From NCBI GenBank assembly GCA_026003835.1, contig BPHZ01000009.1:44493-108492 (forward strand): a stretch of 64,000 nucleotides of DNA, read 5' to 3'. Numbering within the stretch: position 1 is the first letter of the stretch; each line of letters starts with the position of its first letter. Position numbers and translations under genes: made by a program. Origin of the DNA: Herpetosiphonaceae bacterium. GTDB lineage: Bacteria > Chloroflexota > Chloroflexia > Chloroflexales > Herpetosiphonaceae. Positions 54,233 to 62,346 of this stretch are shown piece by piece. The notes beneath the pieces are model-generated. The model did no database searches, was not told the origin of the DNA, and worked only from the letters and a program-made list of their open reading frames with translations.

Positions 54233-54998
54233 ATGGATCCCACGCGTCGCTTCTCAAGCCGGGTCGAGAACTATATCACATATCGGCCATCCTACCCGCT
54301 AGAAGTGCTCGATGTCCTTCGACGTGAGTGCGGTCTGACGGAGTCCGCGACGATCGCCGATATCGGATCTGGGACAGGGATCCTCTCAGCATTGTTTCTA
54401 AAAAACGGTAATCGCGTGTTTGGCGTCGAGCCCAACCCCACCATGCGCGTGGCGGGCGAGCGGCTGCTCCAGAGCTACGAGCGCTTCACCAGCATCGACG
54501 GCAGCGCGGAGGCGACGGGCCTGCCCGATCAGAGCGTCGATTTCGCCACCGCTGGCCAGGCGTTCCACTGGTTCGACCGTGAAAAGGCGCGCGCCGAGTT
54601 CGCCCGGATCCTCAAGCCGCAGGGATGGGTTGTGTTGATCTGGAATAGCAGACGCCTGTCGGGCACGCCTTTCCTCCGGGCCTATGAGCAGCTCTTACGC
54701 ACCTATGGTACAGATTACGAGCAGGTGCAGCATCGGAAGATCGACGACGAGATGTTGGGTCAGTTTTTTCGCGCCTGGCGGATATGCTAAGGCCGTGTTG
54801 GAGAACAGGCAGGTCTTTGATTTCGAGGGGTTAAAAGGCCGCCTGCTGTCTTCATCCTACACGCCCGAGCCGGGGCATGCGAAGTACGAGCCGATGCTGG
54901 CGGAGCTGCAGCGCATCTTCGACAGCTACAATCAGGAGGGGCAGGTCGCCATCGAGTACGACACGGAGGTTTACTATGGGCGGCTGCTGCCAGGGTAG
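54233..54998 (+). CDS. SAM-dependent methyltransferase (one +1 frameshift)
   Basis: A class I methyltransferase of about 254 residues after repair. The N-terminal half has MDPTRRFSSRVENYITYRPSYP, motif I IADIGSGTGILSALFLKNG, GVEPNPTMRVAGE and the region AEATGLPDQSVDFATAGQAFHWFD, all typical of the Methyltransf_11 type. The frame is lost at the T run 54764-54769: six Ts instead of five give FFRAWRIC then stop. With five, it continues FFAPGGYAKAVLENRQVFDFEGLKGRLLSSSYTPE to the stop at 54998. A homopolymer error is the simplest explanation. The ATG follows AAGGAGCAGGCCATC. The substrate is unknown. Confidence 0.8.
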
Positions 54999-55221
54999 GC
55001 GACAGCCTGTGCGTGCGTAGCCACATAGGAATCGCCGCCAGCGAGGCTGTGAGTCACTCCACGTCCAGCTTACGAATCCGCAAAGATCTTGTCGCTCCAT
55101 TGAACGTGATCACCGAGGGTTTGAAAAAGGAGCCAGGTTATGGGTACCAGACAGGATCATAAAGCCGTTAAACAGCAGGGCGAGTCTGACACCCCAGAAG
55201 AACCCTACGGATGATCATGGA

Positions 55222-56208
55222 ATGAAGCCCGATCCTTCTCTCCATCCTGAACGAGTACAACGGGCAGCCCAGACCTCACGATTTGCCGAACCGCACATGC
55301 TTTTGCAGCTGCAGCGGCTTCTTGGAAACCGGGCTGTAGGGCAGAGCCTGTCTGGGGCGGAGCAGCGAACGCAGCCGATCGATCGTGGATCCTCCGCCGA
55401 ACCGCTAACCTTGCAACGCATGAAAAAGCAAAATGATAAGCAAGGAGGCAGCCTTTGGTCAACATTAACTGGTTTCTTTAGTAAATCGGACAGCAAAAGT
55501 CAACAACAAGAGAAAGAGCAAGTCGTTATTGTGAACGGTCGTTCATTTTCTGCGATCAAGGTTGGAACATTATTCAAGGTTTTTGATGATGATGCAGTGT
55601 TTTGGATTCGAGATCAGGGAGTTAGCGAGGATGGTCAGATTCATGATAAAGAGGTGGAAGATCTGCTGACTACATATCTAGCTGGAGGAACAGTACGGTT
55701 ATTCAGAGGTATTACGTGCTGGCATCCAAACTTTCAAAATGTTCTCAATGCAACCGGCGATCTGATGCCCCTTGGGGTAGGTGATATACCGGATTTTGAT
55801 ACGAGGAAGACAAGCTACATCCCCTTTTCTGGTCAAGAAGATGTATCAAGATCTGCTGCTCGATCCATGTTTGGGATGGATAAAAGCGATAAGATTCAAA
55901 TGGTCTATGGGTATGATCCGAACAATCCGGATTTTGTCGTTGGTATATTTATTACAGTGACCGTCGATAAAACAATACCTATTTGTGTCTTTGATTTTGG
56001 CGAAATTCAGGTGAAAGGACCTATTCCAAAAGCCCGAGTCACCAAGCAAATCATCAAGATGTCGACGCCGATGAGCGAAGCGACAGGACATCCCGATCAA
56101 GAGGGCATCCTGAGTGAATTTATGCCGCCACAAGCATCTGATAAAGAACTGCAGGACTATCGAAGTCAGTATGGGTCACTCCGACATGAGCCAAAAGGAA
56201 CGATCTGA
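55222..56208 (+). CDS. Putative ADP-ribosyltransferase toxin with eCIS-cargo-like N-terminal tag
   Basis: A 328-residue protein, clearly AT-richer than its neighbours. Residues 28-39 read LQLQRLLGNRAV, the short signature common at the N-terminus of proteins associated with extracellular contractile injection systems. A disordered Gln/Lys/Ser linker (45-100) follows. The C-terminal domain (105-285) resembles R-S-E ADP-ribosyltransferases: LFRGIT with R162, TSYIPFSG with S203, RSAARSMFG, and FGEIQVKGPIP with E261. The reaction would be transfer of ADP-ribose from NAD to a target. The ORF lacks a good binding site; an ATG at 55140, behind AAAAAGGAGCCAGGTT, starts a 24-codon frame that joins this one if one base near 55212 is removed, so the true start may be 55140. 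No injection-system gene or immunity gene is visible in the window. Confidence 0.65.
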   Translation: MKPDPSLHPERVQRAAQTSRFAEPHMLLQLQRLLGNRAVGQSLSGAEQRTQPIDRGSSAEPLTLQRMKKQNDKQGGSLWSTLTGFFSKSDSKSQQQEKEQVVIVNGRSFSAIKVGTLFKVFDDDAVFWIRDQGVSEDGQIHDKEVEDLLTTYLAGGTVRLFRGITCWHPNFQNVLNATGDLMPLGVGDIPDFDTRKTSYIPFSGQEDVSRSAARSMFGMDKSDKIQMVYGYDPNNPDFVVGIFITVTVDKTIPICVFDFGEIQVKGPIPKARVTKQIIKMSTPMSEATGHPDQEGILSEFMPPQASDKELQDYRSQYGSLRHEPKGTI

Positions 56209-56386
56209 GATCTGCAGAGGTTGCTCAGATAGGGCGTTGAAGACTGCGCCTTCACACATGCCATCCGAATAAAGGCATGAATGCAAATGCACAATCTCCT
56301 TTCCCGTTCGTCGGATCACTAGGGCAGCACCACGCATGGTACAATAGAGGCGAGAAGTGACACCCCTTATCGTCAATTAGAATGGT

Positions 56387-56986
56387 ATGAATGATAGCGA
56401 ACGCCTCTACACCGCCTGTCTTGATGAGGGCAGTGACGCACAGATCGACGCCTTTGAAAGCCTGTGGCGCTACCTGTACTGTCTGGCCTTCAATATGCTC
56501 CACTCACAGCCTGGTGGTGATGCGCTTGCAGCAGATTGCACTCAGCTGGCACTGATCAAAATTCATCGCAGCCTTGGACAATGCCAGGATCCCAAACGCT
56601 TTCGCAGTTGGGCGGCCCAGATCTTGCGCCGGACCGTAATTGACGAGCTACGGCGGCCTGATCATGCGCGGCGGGCCGACATGCCGGGGGACGATCACCA
56701 TACCCTTCGGGTGCTTTCTGCTGAAACGCTCGTGGAAATTAATGACCTGCAAGCGTTGCTCCGCGCGGCCATCGCCAGCGCTGCGCTCAGCGACCGTTCA
56801 CGACGGGTCATCGTGGGGCGCTACTTTAACGAACAGAGCGATCACATCCTGGCGCAGGCAGAGAGCCAGTACAGTGGAAAGACCGTTCTGCCGAGCCAGA
56901 TTCAGGTAACCCGGGCTAAAAACCTGGTAAAGCTCCGCAGCGACACGTCACTTATGGCACGCCTGCGTGAACTCATCGATACGTAG
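56387..56986 (+). CDS. Sigma-70-family RNA polymerase sigma factor (ECF-like)
   Basis: A 199-residue sigma factor. Region 2-like features are present in the first 90 residues (FESLWRYLYCLAFNMLHSQPGGDALAADCTQLALIKIHRSLGQCQDPKRFRSWAAQILRRTVIDELRR). The C-terminal part (LLRAAIASAALSDRSRRVIVGRYFNEQSDHILAQAES..) corresponds to region 4 but with a divergent recognition helix. It is followed 100 bp later by a zinc-finger anti-sigma-like gene on the same strand, the classical sigma/anti-sigma pair. A TACAAT hexamer at 56340-56345 may be part of its promoter. Regulon unknown. It follows the toxin gene, but a functional link is not shown. Confidence 0.82.
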   Translation: MNDSERLYTACLDEGSDAQIDAFESLWRYLYCLAFNMLHSQPGGDALAADCTQLALIKIHRSLGQCQDPKRFRSWAAQILRRTVIDELRRPDHARRADMPGDDHHTLRVLSAETLVEINDLQALLRAAIASAALSDRSRRVIVGRYFNEQSDHILAQAESQYSGKTVLPSQIQVTRAKNLVKLRSDTSLMARLRELIDT

Positions 56987-57086
56987 TGGACGAAGGGATA
57001 GGAGCTGCTTCACCACGAAGCGAGGCAGAGGAAAGAAACGCAGCCGCTGCTACGTCAACTAGTAAAGGCAGGGGCGGAGAACGATT

Positions 57087-57872
57087 ATGAATGATGATGC
57101 TCATCAGGCAGAGCAGGCGCGGCGACTTGCGCACTTGCTCATCATAACCGATGATAACGATGTCTGTCGGGAGTGCCTGGATGCCCTTGACGAGTATATC
57201 GATACCCAGATCGGCAGTGTAAACAGCAGCACCTTTAATGAGCTGGCTCAACACATGGATCGCTGTGTCGCCTGCTCGGAGGCGTATGCGCTCCTCTATG
57301 AAGCGCGGCTCGCCGAAGTGGCGCCACTTGAGCCCGAGCACATCCCCGAGCCCGATCTCAGTTTTCTTGCGCCGAACACTGCCGGGCCGTTGACGCCAAG
57401 CCAGCTTCGGGCTCAGCGTAGAGCTGCGCGGCTGCGCGAAGCGCTGGCGCAGGCGATCGTGCGGGCAGGCTCTCGCCTGAAGCTGATCTTCTCGCGCCCG
57501 CTGCTCGACGCCCTTAGCGCTCTCGATTCTGCCGGCAGGCCCGCGCTGGCTATGCGCTCCGCCACCGGGCCAGACAAACCGCTGATCGAGCTGCAAATCA
57601 ACGAGCCGGGCGCAGTAGTCGAGCTGTTGGATCTGGCTGTCTATAGCAATCAACGCTCGCAGGAGCGCTGTACGCTGCGCGTGCGAGTTAGCCTACAGGG
57701 CTGTGACTGGCCAAACCTGGCCGGGGTTTCGATCCGGCTGCTGCTTGCCGGTGGAGAGTACTCTATGTTCAGCGATCCTTGGGGCGAGGCAGTGTTTGAG
57801 GATATATTTCTGGAAGACTTGCCAGCGCTCCAGCTGGAGATCGACGCCGGTCCAACAGACAACAGTGGCTAG
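57087..57872 (+). CDS. Zinc-finger anti-sigma-like regulatory protein
   Basis: A 261-residue soluble protein. Near residue 55-70 it carries HMDRCVACSEAY, matching the HxxxCxxC zinc motif of anti-sigma factors. Before it lies CRECLDALDEYIDTQIG, the usual helix of this domain. The rest shows no transmembrane segment: an Arg-rich central helix (LTPSQLRAQRRAARLREALAQAIVRAG) and a C-terminal beta-rich domain (GAVVELLDLAVYSN..LRVRVSLQGCDWPNLAGVSIRLLLAGGEYSMFSDPWGEAVF) that might be an Ig-like or carboxypeptidase-regulatory-like fold. It probably holds the 56387-56986 sigma factor inactive. It is soluble rather than membrane bound, unlike most anti-sigmas. The signal it responds to is unknown. Confidence 0.75.
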   Translation: MNDDAHQAEQARRLAHLLIITDDNDVCRECLDALDEYIDTQIGSVNSSTFNELAQHMDRCVACSEAYALLYEARLAEVAPLEPEHIPEPDLSFLAPNTAGPLTPSQLRAQRRAARLREALAQAIVRAGSRLKLIFSRPLLDALSALDSAGRPALAMRSATGPDKPLIELQINEPGAVVELLDLAVYSNQRSQERCTLRVRVSLQGCDWPNLAGVSIRLLLAGGEYSMFSDPWGEAVFEDIFLEDLPALQLEIDAGPTDNSG

Positions 57873-57929
57873 CAGCTACTGACTCTCCAGCGAGAGCAAG
57901 AGAGATTCTGTGCCCTCTAACCGCACAGA

Positions 57930-59300
57930 GATTGATACCAACCTCCCGGCCTAAGCGCTGCTTTAGCGCTGCGCCGGAAATGATCTCCCCCTCAGCCAAT
58001 GCACCTTCCATCCCGGGCGTAGCACTGCCGGCCCTAATATTGCAAAGTTCAGCGATCACCATAGCAAGTCATAAACCGCAGCCGCTCAAGCGGCGCGGCT
58101 TGTCCCTCAACCCATAGGTTGGAGACCATAGGCCGTATGACAGCGGCCCGATCACGGATAGTGCAGGCAGCATTAACATCAGCAAGGTTCGTATGACCAC
58201 AGCCAACACAACGGAACGTGGGCTGATTAGGACGGTTGCGCTTGTCAACCGTCCCGCACCGGTTGCACGTTTGCGATGTGGAGCGCGGATCAACCAGCAA
58301 AACACGAACGCCGCACATCTGCGCTTTGTACGAGATGTACCGGCGAAGCTGATTAAACGACCAATTGCTGAGCTTGGCGCGTGCGGATTTCCGAACCGTT
58401 TGCTCAGTGCGCTTGCGAATGTGGGTCAAATCTTCAAGCGCAAGCGCGCGCCGAGTGCCTTTGGCTTTCCGCACAAGCTGCTTTGCAATGGTGTGGTTGA
58501 TATTCGACTGGAAGCGGCGTTGCTTGCCGCTGATCTTTTTGAGGCGACGTTTGGCGCTTTTTGTGCCTACCGATTGCAGGGCAGCACGACGACGCTGGTA
58601 TCGCTGGCGCACTCGTTCTCCCTGTGCGCCGCTATAGGTTTCGCCATCGCTATCCGTGGCAAGGTTCACGATCCCCAGATCGACCCCCAACACCGCGTCA
58701 CCATCATCCGGCGTTGGTTCGTCAACGGTGCACGGTACAAGGAGGGAGAACTGACCGTTGCGAAACACCAGATCGCTTTCGCCCTGTCGGGCCAACAACA
58801 CCTGGCGTTGCCGTTCGCCACAGACAAACGGGATGGTCTGCCGGTGTTCGTCAGCAACCGTCCACATACTCACGGTTTGCCGTTGGAGATTGAACGACAG
58901 GATGCGATCATCGTAGGCGATACTGCCGTGCGGTCGGTACGTGCGTTGCACCTTTCGATCCAGCTTGTAGCTATCGCCGACTTTGGTAAGGCATCGGATC
59001 ACCATCTGTGCCGACAGGCCGTAGTCCGCCTTGATACGCTGATAGACCAGTTGTTGCAGATCATACTTCCCAAAGACCTGCTGCTCCCACGCCACGCGGC
59101 TAATCTCGTTGCACGCGGCGTTTGCCGTCTCAAGCGTCCGCTTCAAAGCATCAGCTTGTTCGGGCGTCGGTTGCAGCTTGATGTGGGCGACGATTTTCAT
59201 ATCTTGAATTGCAGCACATTCGTACTTGTCGTGCAAGCGAATGCTCGGAGGACGGCTTTCCTCTCCTGGCGCTAAAGCGCCGTAGCTTCCAGCCGTATTT
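57930..59300 (-). mobile_element. IS200/IS605-family, TnpB-only (IS1341-type) element, approximate ends
   Basis: A tnpB gene without a tnpA, flanked by hairpins with the AGCGCT-type loop common at IS200/IS605 ends. At the tnpB 3' side, minus strand, CCGGCGCAGCGCTAAAGC is followed by AGCGCTTAGGCCGG and GAGGTTGG (about 57975-57935), resembling the end of an omega-RNA scaffold. At the 5' side GGCGCTTTAGCGCC lies near 59270-59283. Ends are not exact and no target duplication is expected in this family. Confidence 0.6.
58049..59200 (-). CDS. tnpB: TnpB RNA-guided endonuclease (IS200/IS605 OrfB)
   Basis: A 383-residue TnpB, ancestor-like relative of Cas12. The RuvC active site is intact: D174 (VLGVDLGIVNLATDSDGE), E256 (ALALEDLTHIRKR) and D341 (HTNLADVNAAC). 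The zinc finger is C312-C315 and C331-C334 (CNRCGT..FRCVGCGH). The N-terminal region (MKIVAHIKLQPTPEQADALKRTLE) is the usual TnpB start; I use ATG 59200 and reject twelve upstream residues. TnpB cuts DNA with a guide RNA made from its own 3' end and helps the element persist. No TnpA transposase is present, so movement would need one in trans. GC matches the neighbours. Confidence 0.93.
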   Translation of the reverse strand: MKIVAHIKLQPTPEQADALKRTLETANAACNEISRVAWEQQVFGKYDLQQLVYQRIKADYGLSAQMVIRCLTKVGDSYKLDRKVQRTYRPHGSIAYDDRILSFNLQRQTVSMWTVADEHRQTIPFVCGERQRQVLLARQGESDLVFRNGQFSLLVPCTVDEPTPDDGDAVLGVDLGIVNLATDSDGETYSGAQGERVRQRYQRRRAALQSVGTKSAKRRLKKISGKQRRFQSNINHTIAKQLVRKAKGTRRALALEDLTHIRKRTEQTVRKSARAKLSNWSFNQLRRYISYKAQMCGVRVLLVDPRSTSQTCNRCGTVDKRNRPNQPTFRCVGCGHTNLADVNAACTIRDRAAVIRPMVSNLWVEGQAAPLERLRFMTCYGDR

Positions 59301-59322
59301 TTCTGTGAAAGGGGGCAGACGA

Positions 59323-59865
59323 ATGTTCCTCGTAGATCGATGGGGTGATGTTCTCCGGATTATTATTGTGGGGGTACCGGCCTACGCAGGGTTAGTTCTC
59401 TTTTTACGTATTTCGGGTAAGCGCACACTGACCAAGATGAATGCCTTCGATTTTGTGGTTACCGTCGCCCTTGGCTCGACACTCGCGACGATTCTGCTCT
59501 CGGGGGATGTCGCCCTGCTTGAAGGGCTGGTCGCCTTAGCGCTTTTGATCAGCCTGCAATATGCCATCTCCTGGCTATCTCTTCACTCGCAGAATGTTCG
59601 ATCGTTGATTAAAGCCCAGCCGGCGCTGATCTTCTTCCGGGGAGAGTTTCTCAAGGATGTGATGCGGCGCGAGCGCTTAACCGAGGGCGAGATCCGCGCG
59701 GCAGTTCGCGAGCATGGCTATGCGGCGCTCGAAGACATCCTGGCTGTTGTGCTGGAAACCGACGGGAGCATCACCGTTGTCCCTTCTATGAACGCCGAAT
59801 CGTCCTCAGCGCTATCGAATGTGCGCTACTATCCGCCGGATAAAGCCTGGAAAAGGGCGCAGTAA
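59323..59865 (+). CDS. DUF421 (YetF-like) membrane protein
   Basis: A 180-residue membrane protein of the DUF421 family. Three transmembrane helices occupy residues 10-85 (DVLRIIIVGVPAYAGLVLFLRISG; FDFVVTVALGSTLATILLSG; EGLVALALLISLQYAISWL). The cytoplasmic domain follows with SLIKAQPALIFFRGEFLKDVMRRERLTEGEIRAAVREHGYAALEDILAVVLETDGSITVVP, matching the family's signature. The function of DUF421 is not established; relatives appear in sporulation and stress operons. The start at 59323 follows AAAGGGGGCAGACGA. It lies directly beside the TnpB element, whose insertion has left it intact. Confidence 0.92.
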   Translation: MFLVDRWGDVLRIIIVGVPAYAGLVLFLRISGKRTLTKMNAFDFVVTVALGSTLATILLSGDVALLEGLVALALLISLQYAISWLSLHSQNVRSLIKAQPALIFFRGEFLKDVMRRERLTEGEIRAAVREHGYAALEDILAVVLETDGSITVVPSMNAESSSALSNVRYYPPDKAWKRAQ

Positions 59866-60147
59866 CCAGATTTTTGCTGACCGAATATTTCTCCAGCCGA
59901 GCCTGGCCTGTACCAGCGCTCTATTTTGTCTGAAGGTAGTCCTTCATCCCGATAAGGATGGGCGTCAAGGCTACGGCGATCAACAGGAGTCGACCAGACA
60001 ACCACTGTCATGTTCTCCTCCCTCATCAATACGTTGCCATAACCTTTGCCAGGACCTCTCTGCGACAGCGAAAAGCACTTTAGGTACAGACACTGGACCG
60101 CATATTATCGATCCAACTTGAAGCGGAGCAGAGCAGCAGCGATATCT

Positions 60148-60402
60148 TTAGTGTTCGGGCTCAGTACGAGAGACGGCCAACGCCATCAACCCGAGCCCGG
60201 CGACGATAGCAGCCAATCCTACTGATCGGCTGGTACTCTCACTCGACGTGATTCTGTCGAGTGCACCGTTGTACTGCTCAGGCATCCAATTGAGTTTGCG
60301 CAGGCGCGCAAAGCGCTGTGGCACCACCAGCAAGAGCAGGCCGTTACTCAACAAGAACGACCCGACGATAGTAATCAATCTGTTGGCACGGCGTTTTGTC
60401 AT
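60148..60402 (-). CDS. Small membrane protein, function unknown
   Basis: An 84-residue protein with two predicted transmembrane helices: residues 8-27 (RLITIVGSFLLSNGLLLLVV) and 60-77 (RSVGLAAIVAGLGLMALAV), separated by a basic/polar stretch. The ATG follows AGAGAGGTGCGAAG. Codon use is ordinary. No named family recognised. The 282-bp spacer on its left (59866-60147) shows no other gene. Confidence 0.65.
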   Translation of the reverse strand: MTKRRANRLITIVGSFLLSNGLLLLVVPQRFARLRKLNWMPEQYNGALDRITSSESTSRSVGLAAIVAGLGLMALAVSRTEPEH

Positions 60403-60423
60403 CTTCGCACCTCTCTATGAAGA

Positions 60424-60639
60424 TCAAGGGTGAGCGTAGAGAATACTCCCGACCCCCAGCTCGATGGCGCGCTGGGCAGCCTCTAACTGGTGGATATCAG
60501 ATAACGTGCCACGAGCAGGAGCATAAGCGACGGCAGTAGGGCTACTGGTATAAAAATTGCCTGAGCTGCCAAGAGGTTGAGCAACGCGAGGAGAGTAGCT
60601 GGATACCTGAGCACTGATCCGGCAGTAGTATTGGGACAA
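60424..60639 (-). CDS. Possible small protein (weak)
   Basis: A 71-residue open frame. Its C-terminal half (TLSDIHQLEAAQRAIELGVGSILYAH) looks protein-like, while the N-terminal half is Ser/Tyr/Pro rich and unlike any family. No clear ribosome binding site was seen. It starts 2 bp from, and divergent to, the AI-2E-type gene, so the spacer would have to hold both promoters inside it. May be spurious. Confidence 0.25.
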   Translation of the reverse strand: MSQYYCRISAQVSSYSPRVAQPLGSSGNFYTSSPTAVAYAPARGTLSDIHQLEAAQRAIELGVGSILYAHP

Positions 60640-60641
60640 CT

Positions 60642-61775
60642 ATGGGTTCAACCGTTCGAGAGGAGCACCGCGATCAGCCTGGCCGTCAACAGCCAGGCGC
60701 CGTCGAGGACGCACGAGCGCGGGGCATGAGCACCGGCTCGTGGTGGCGCTCTGTTGGGATTGGTGCGGCGGCGTTTATCCTTGGCTTTGGCACACTCGCC
60801 TTAATCTGGCTGTTTGCTCGTCCGCTGGCGCTGCTGGTGCTGGGTATCGCCCTGGCCGAGGCGCTTGCTCCGGTAGTTGCCTGGCTCAACCGCTGGATCC
60901 CGCGACTACTCGCTATTCTGCTGGTGTATCTGCTTGTCTTGCTCTTCTTCATTGGCATCGGTTGGGTTGTGATCCCGACGGTTGCAAATCAGATCCAACA
61001 GGCTGCCGGGCAAATTCCGGCGCTGCTCGATTCGCTCCAAAATTGGCTCAATAACTTCGGCATCGTCAATGGCATGGATCTGCTGCAGCGGATTACCGAT
61101 CAGATCACCTCCGTTACCACAGCGCTCCTCGCCGTGCCATTCGCGATCCTCTCGTCGATCTTCGACATCCTTCTGGTCTTTGTCGTCTCAATCTACTGGC
61201 TGATCGAGGCGCCATCGCTCAACCATTTTGTTCTTTCGCTCTTTTCCGACGAGCGGCGCGGACGAGCAGACGAAGTGCTGAGCAGTATGGGGCAGGCCAT
61301 GGGCGGCTACGTGCGAGGCATCATGATCGATGCTGTGATCGTTGCTATCCTGACATATGTGGGCCTTCAACTGATCGGTATAAGGTTTGCATTGGTGCTG
61401 GCTATTCTTACCGGCATCCTTGAGATTATCCCCTTCATCGGCCCAATTATCGCCGGAGCGATCATGGTGCTCGTCGCCTTGCTGCAGTCCGCGACGTCAG
61501 CCCTTATTGTGCTCATCTTTGTGGTTGTGCTGCAACAGATCGAAAACCATGTGCTCGTCCCCAATATTATGCGGAGCCAGACCGATGTCTCGCCGCTGTT
61601 GGTCGTCATTGCGCTCTTTGCTGGCGCGGCGATCGGAGGCTTGCTTGGTGCGCTCGTAGCTGTACCGCTCGCTGCAGCGCTTCGTGTCTTTGTGCGAGAA
61701 GTCCTCGCCCCGACGATCAGACGCCGGACAAGGACGACCAATGCCGATCAGCAGGCGGTGGAAGCGCAGCGGTGA
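60642..61775 (+). CDS. AI-2E transporter-family (PerM/YdiK-like) permease
   Basis: A 377-residue multi-pass membrane protein with about eight helices. A charged cytoplasmic N-terminus (1-40) precedes paired helices (GIGAAAFILGFGTLALIWLFARPLALLVLGIALAEALAPVVAWL and LLAILLVYLLVLLFFIGIGWVVIPTV), an extracellular loop, and the family's C-terminal block (LAILTGILEIIPFIGPIIAGAIMVLVALL and VPNIMRSQTDVSPLLVVIALFAGAAIGGLLGALVAVPLAAALRVFVRE). The family contains AI-2 exporters and Na+/H+-type antiporters; the substrate here is not predictable. The C-terminus is basic. A perfect -35/-10 promoter begins just after it. Confidence 0.9.
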   Translation: MGSTVREEHRDQPGRQQPGAVEDARARGMSTGSWWRSVGIGAAAFILGFGTLALIWLFARPLALLVLGIALAEALAPVVAWLNRWIPRLLAILLVYLLVLLFFIGIGWVVIPTVANQIQQAAGQIPALLDSLQNWLNNFGIVNGMDLLQRITDQITSVTTALLAVPFAILSSIFDILLVFVVSIYWLIEAPSLNHFVLSLFSDERRGRADEVLSSMGQAMGGYVRGIMIDAVIVAILTYVGLQLIGIRFALVLAILTGILEIIPFIGPIIAGAIMVLVALLQSATSALIVLIFVVVLQQIENHVLVPNIMRSQTDVSPLLVVIALFAGAAIGGLLGALVAVPLAAALRVFVREVLAPTIRRRTRTTNADQQAVEAQR

Positions 61776-61779
61776 AGGA

Positions 61780-61808
61780 TTGACAGCGCCGAACGTCGAT
61801 GCTATGAT
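61780..61808 (+). promoter_or_regulatory. Strong sigma-70-type promoter
   Basis: TTGACA (61780-61785), a 17-bp spacer, then TATGAT (61803-61808): a consensus -35 and a good -10. Transcription should begin near 61815, about 530 nt upstream of the ABC binding-protein gene, so either the leader is long or a small gene is made first. Confidence 0.75.
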
Positions 61809-61866
61809 TGCCCTACAGTTTTTGATAGGAACGTAGGTCCGAAGGTCCGCACCATTTATGGAGGGC

Positions 61867-61965
61867 ATGAAGGACGATACACTATCACAGCACATCGTTC
61901 CACTGGCGCGCCGGCGGAATAAGATCGCGATGACCCGCCCCCTTTCGCGAACCGGCTGTTCTTGA
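61867..61965 (+). CDS. Possible small ORF in the ABC operon leader
   Basis: A 32-codon frame (MKDDTLSQHIVPLARRRNKI..) whose ATG follows ATGGAGGGC and lies about 50 nt after the predicted start site. Strong promoter plus binding site support expression, but no family is recognised. It may be a leader peptide or the remnant of a gene. Confidence 0.35.
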   Translation: MKDDTLSQHIVPLARRRNKIAMTRPLSRTGCS

Positions 61966-62346
61966 AATCCCTGCAGAATATGATCACCAAAGGTATCCAT
62001 AGTACTCTTAAGCTTGCTGACAGCCCTGGCACAAGTTACTGCTAAGATGCAGACGCTTCGGAGGATTGCTCACTGGCCGTAGAAGCCCTTCTCAATCTAC
62101 AACCATCAACACCGGGACCTATGGACGGAGCTTGGCTGGTAAGGGCACAAACAGCTGCACCTTGATTGGGATAGCCCCGACACGGGTGCGGAGTTGCTTT
62201 ATGCATTTTTTACGGCCGGGCGGGATCTTACCTTCGGCAAGCCTGGGCCGGTCGATCTACACTGAGACTCACGAGCTCCGCCCATGTGTGTAATGGAAAC
62301 ATCAGAACAACGCAGGAAGCAGGCTATGTGTCTCAGGAGGCAAGGT
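61966..62346 (+). other. Spacer with possible gene remnant upstream of the ABC operon
   Basis: 380 bp without an intact gene. At 62110-62263 one plus frame reads QHRDLWTELGW, a stop, then GHKQLHLDWDSPDTGAELLYAFFTAGRDLTFGKPGPVDLH and a stop. It looks protein-like, with an internal TAA, and may be the decayed end of a gene; I do not recognise the family. Nothing else was seen. Confidence 0.3.

Noticed and set aside
61497..62000. A 167-codon minus-strand frame overlapping the AI-2E-type gene end
   Set aside because: Half of it is antisense to a well-supported gene, and no family was recognised.
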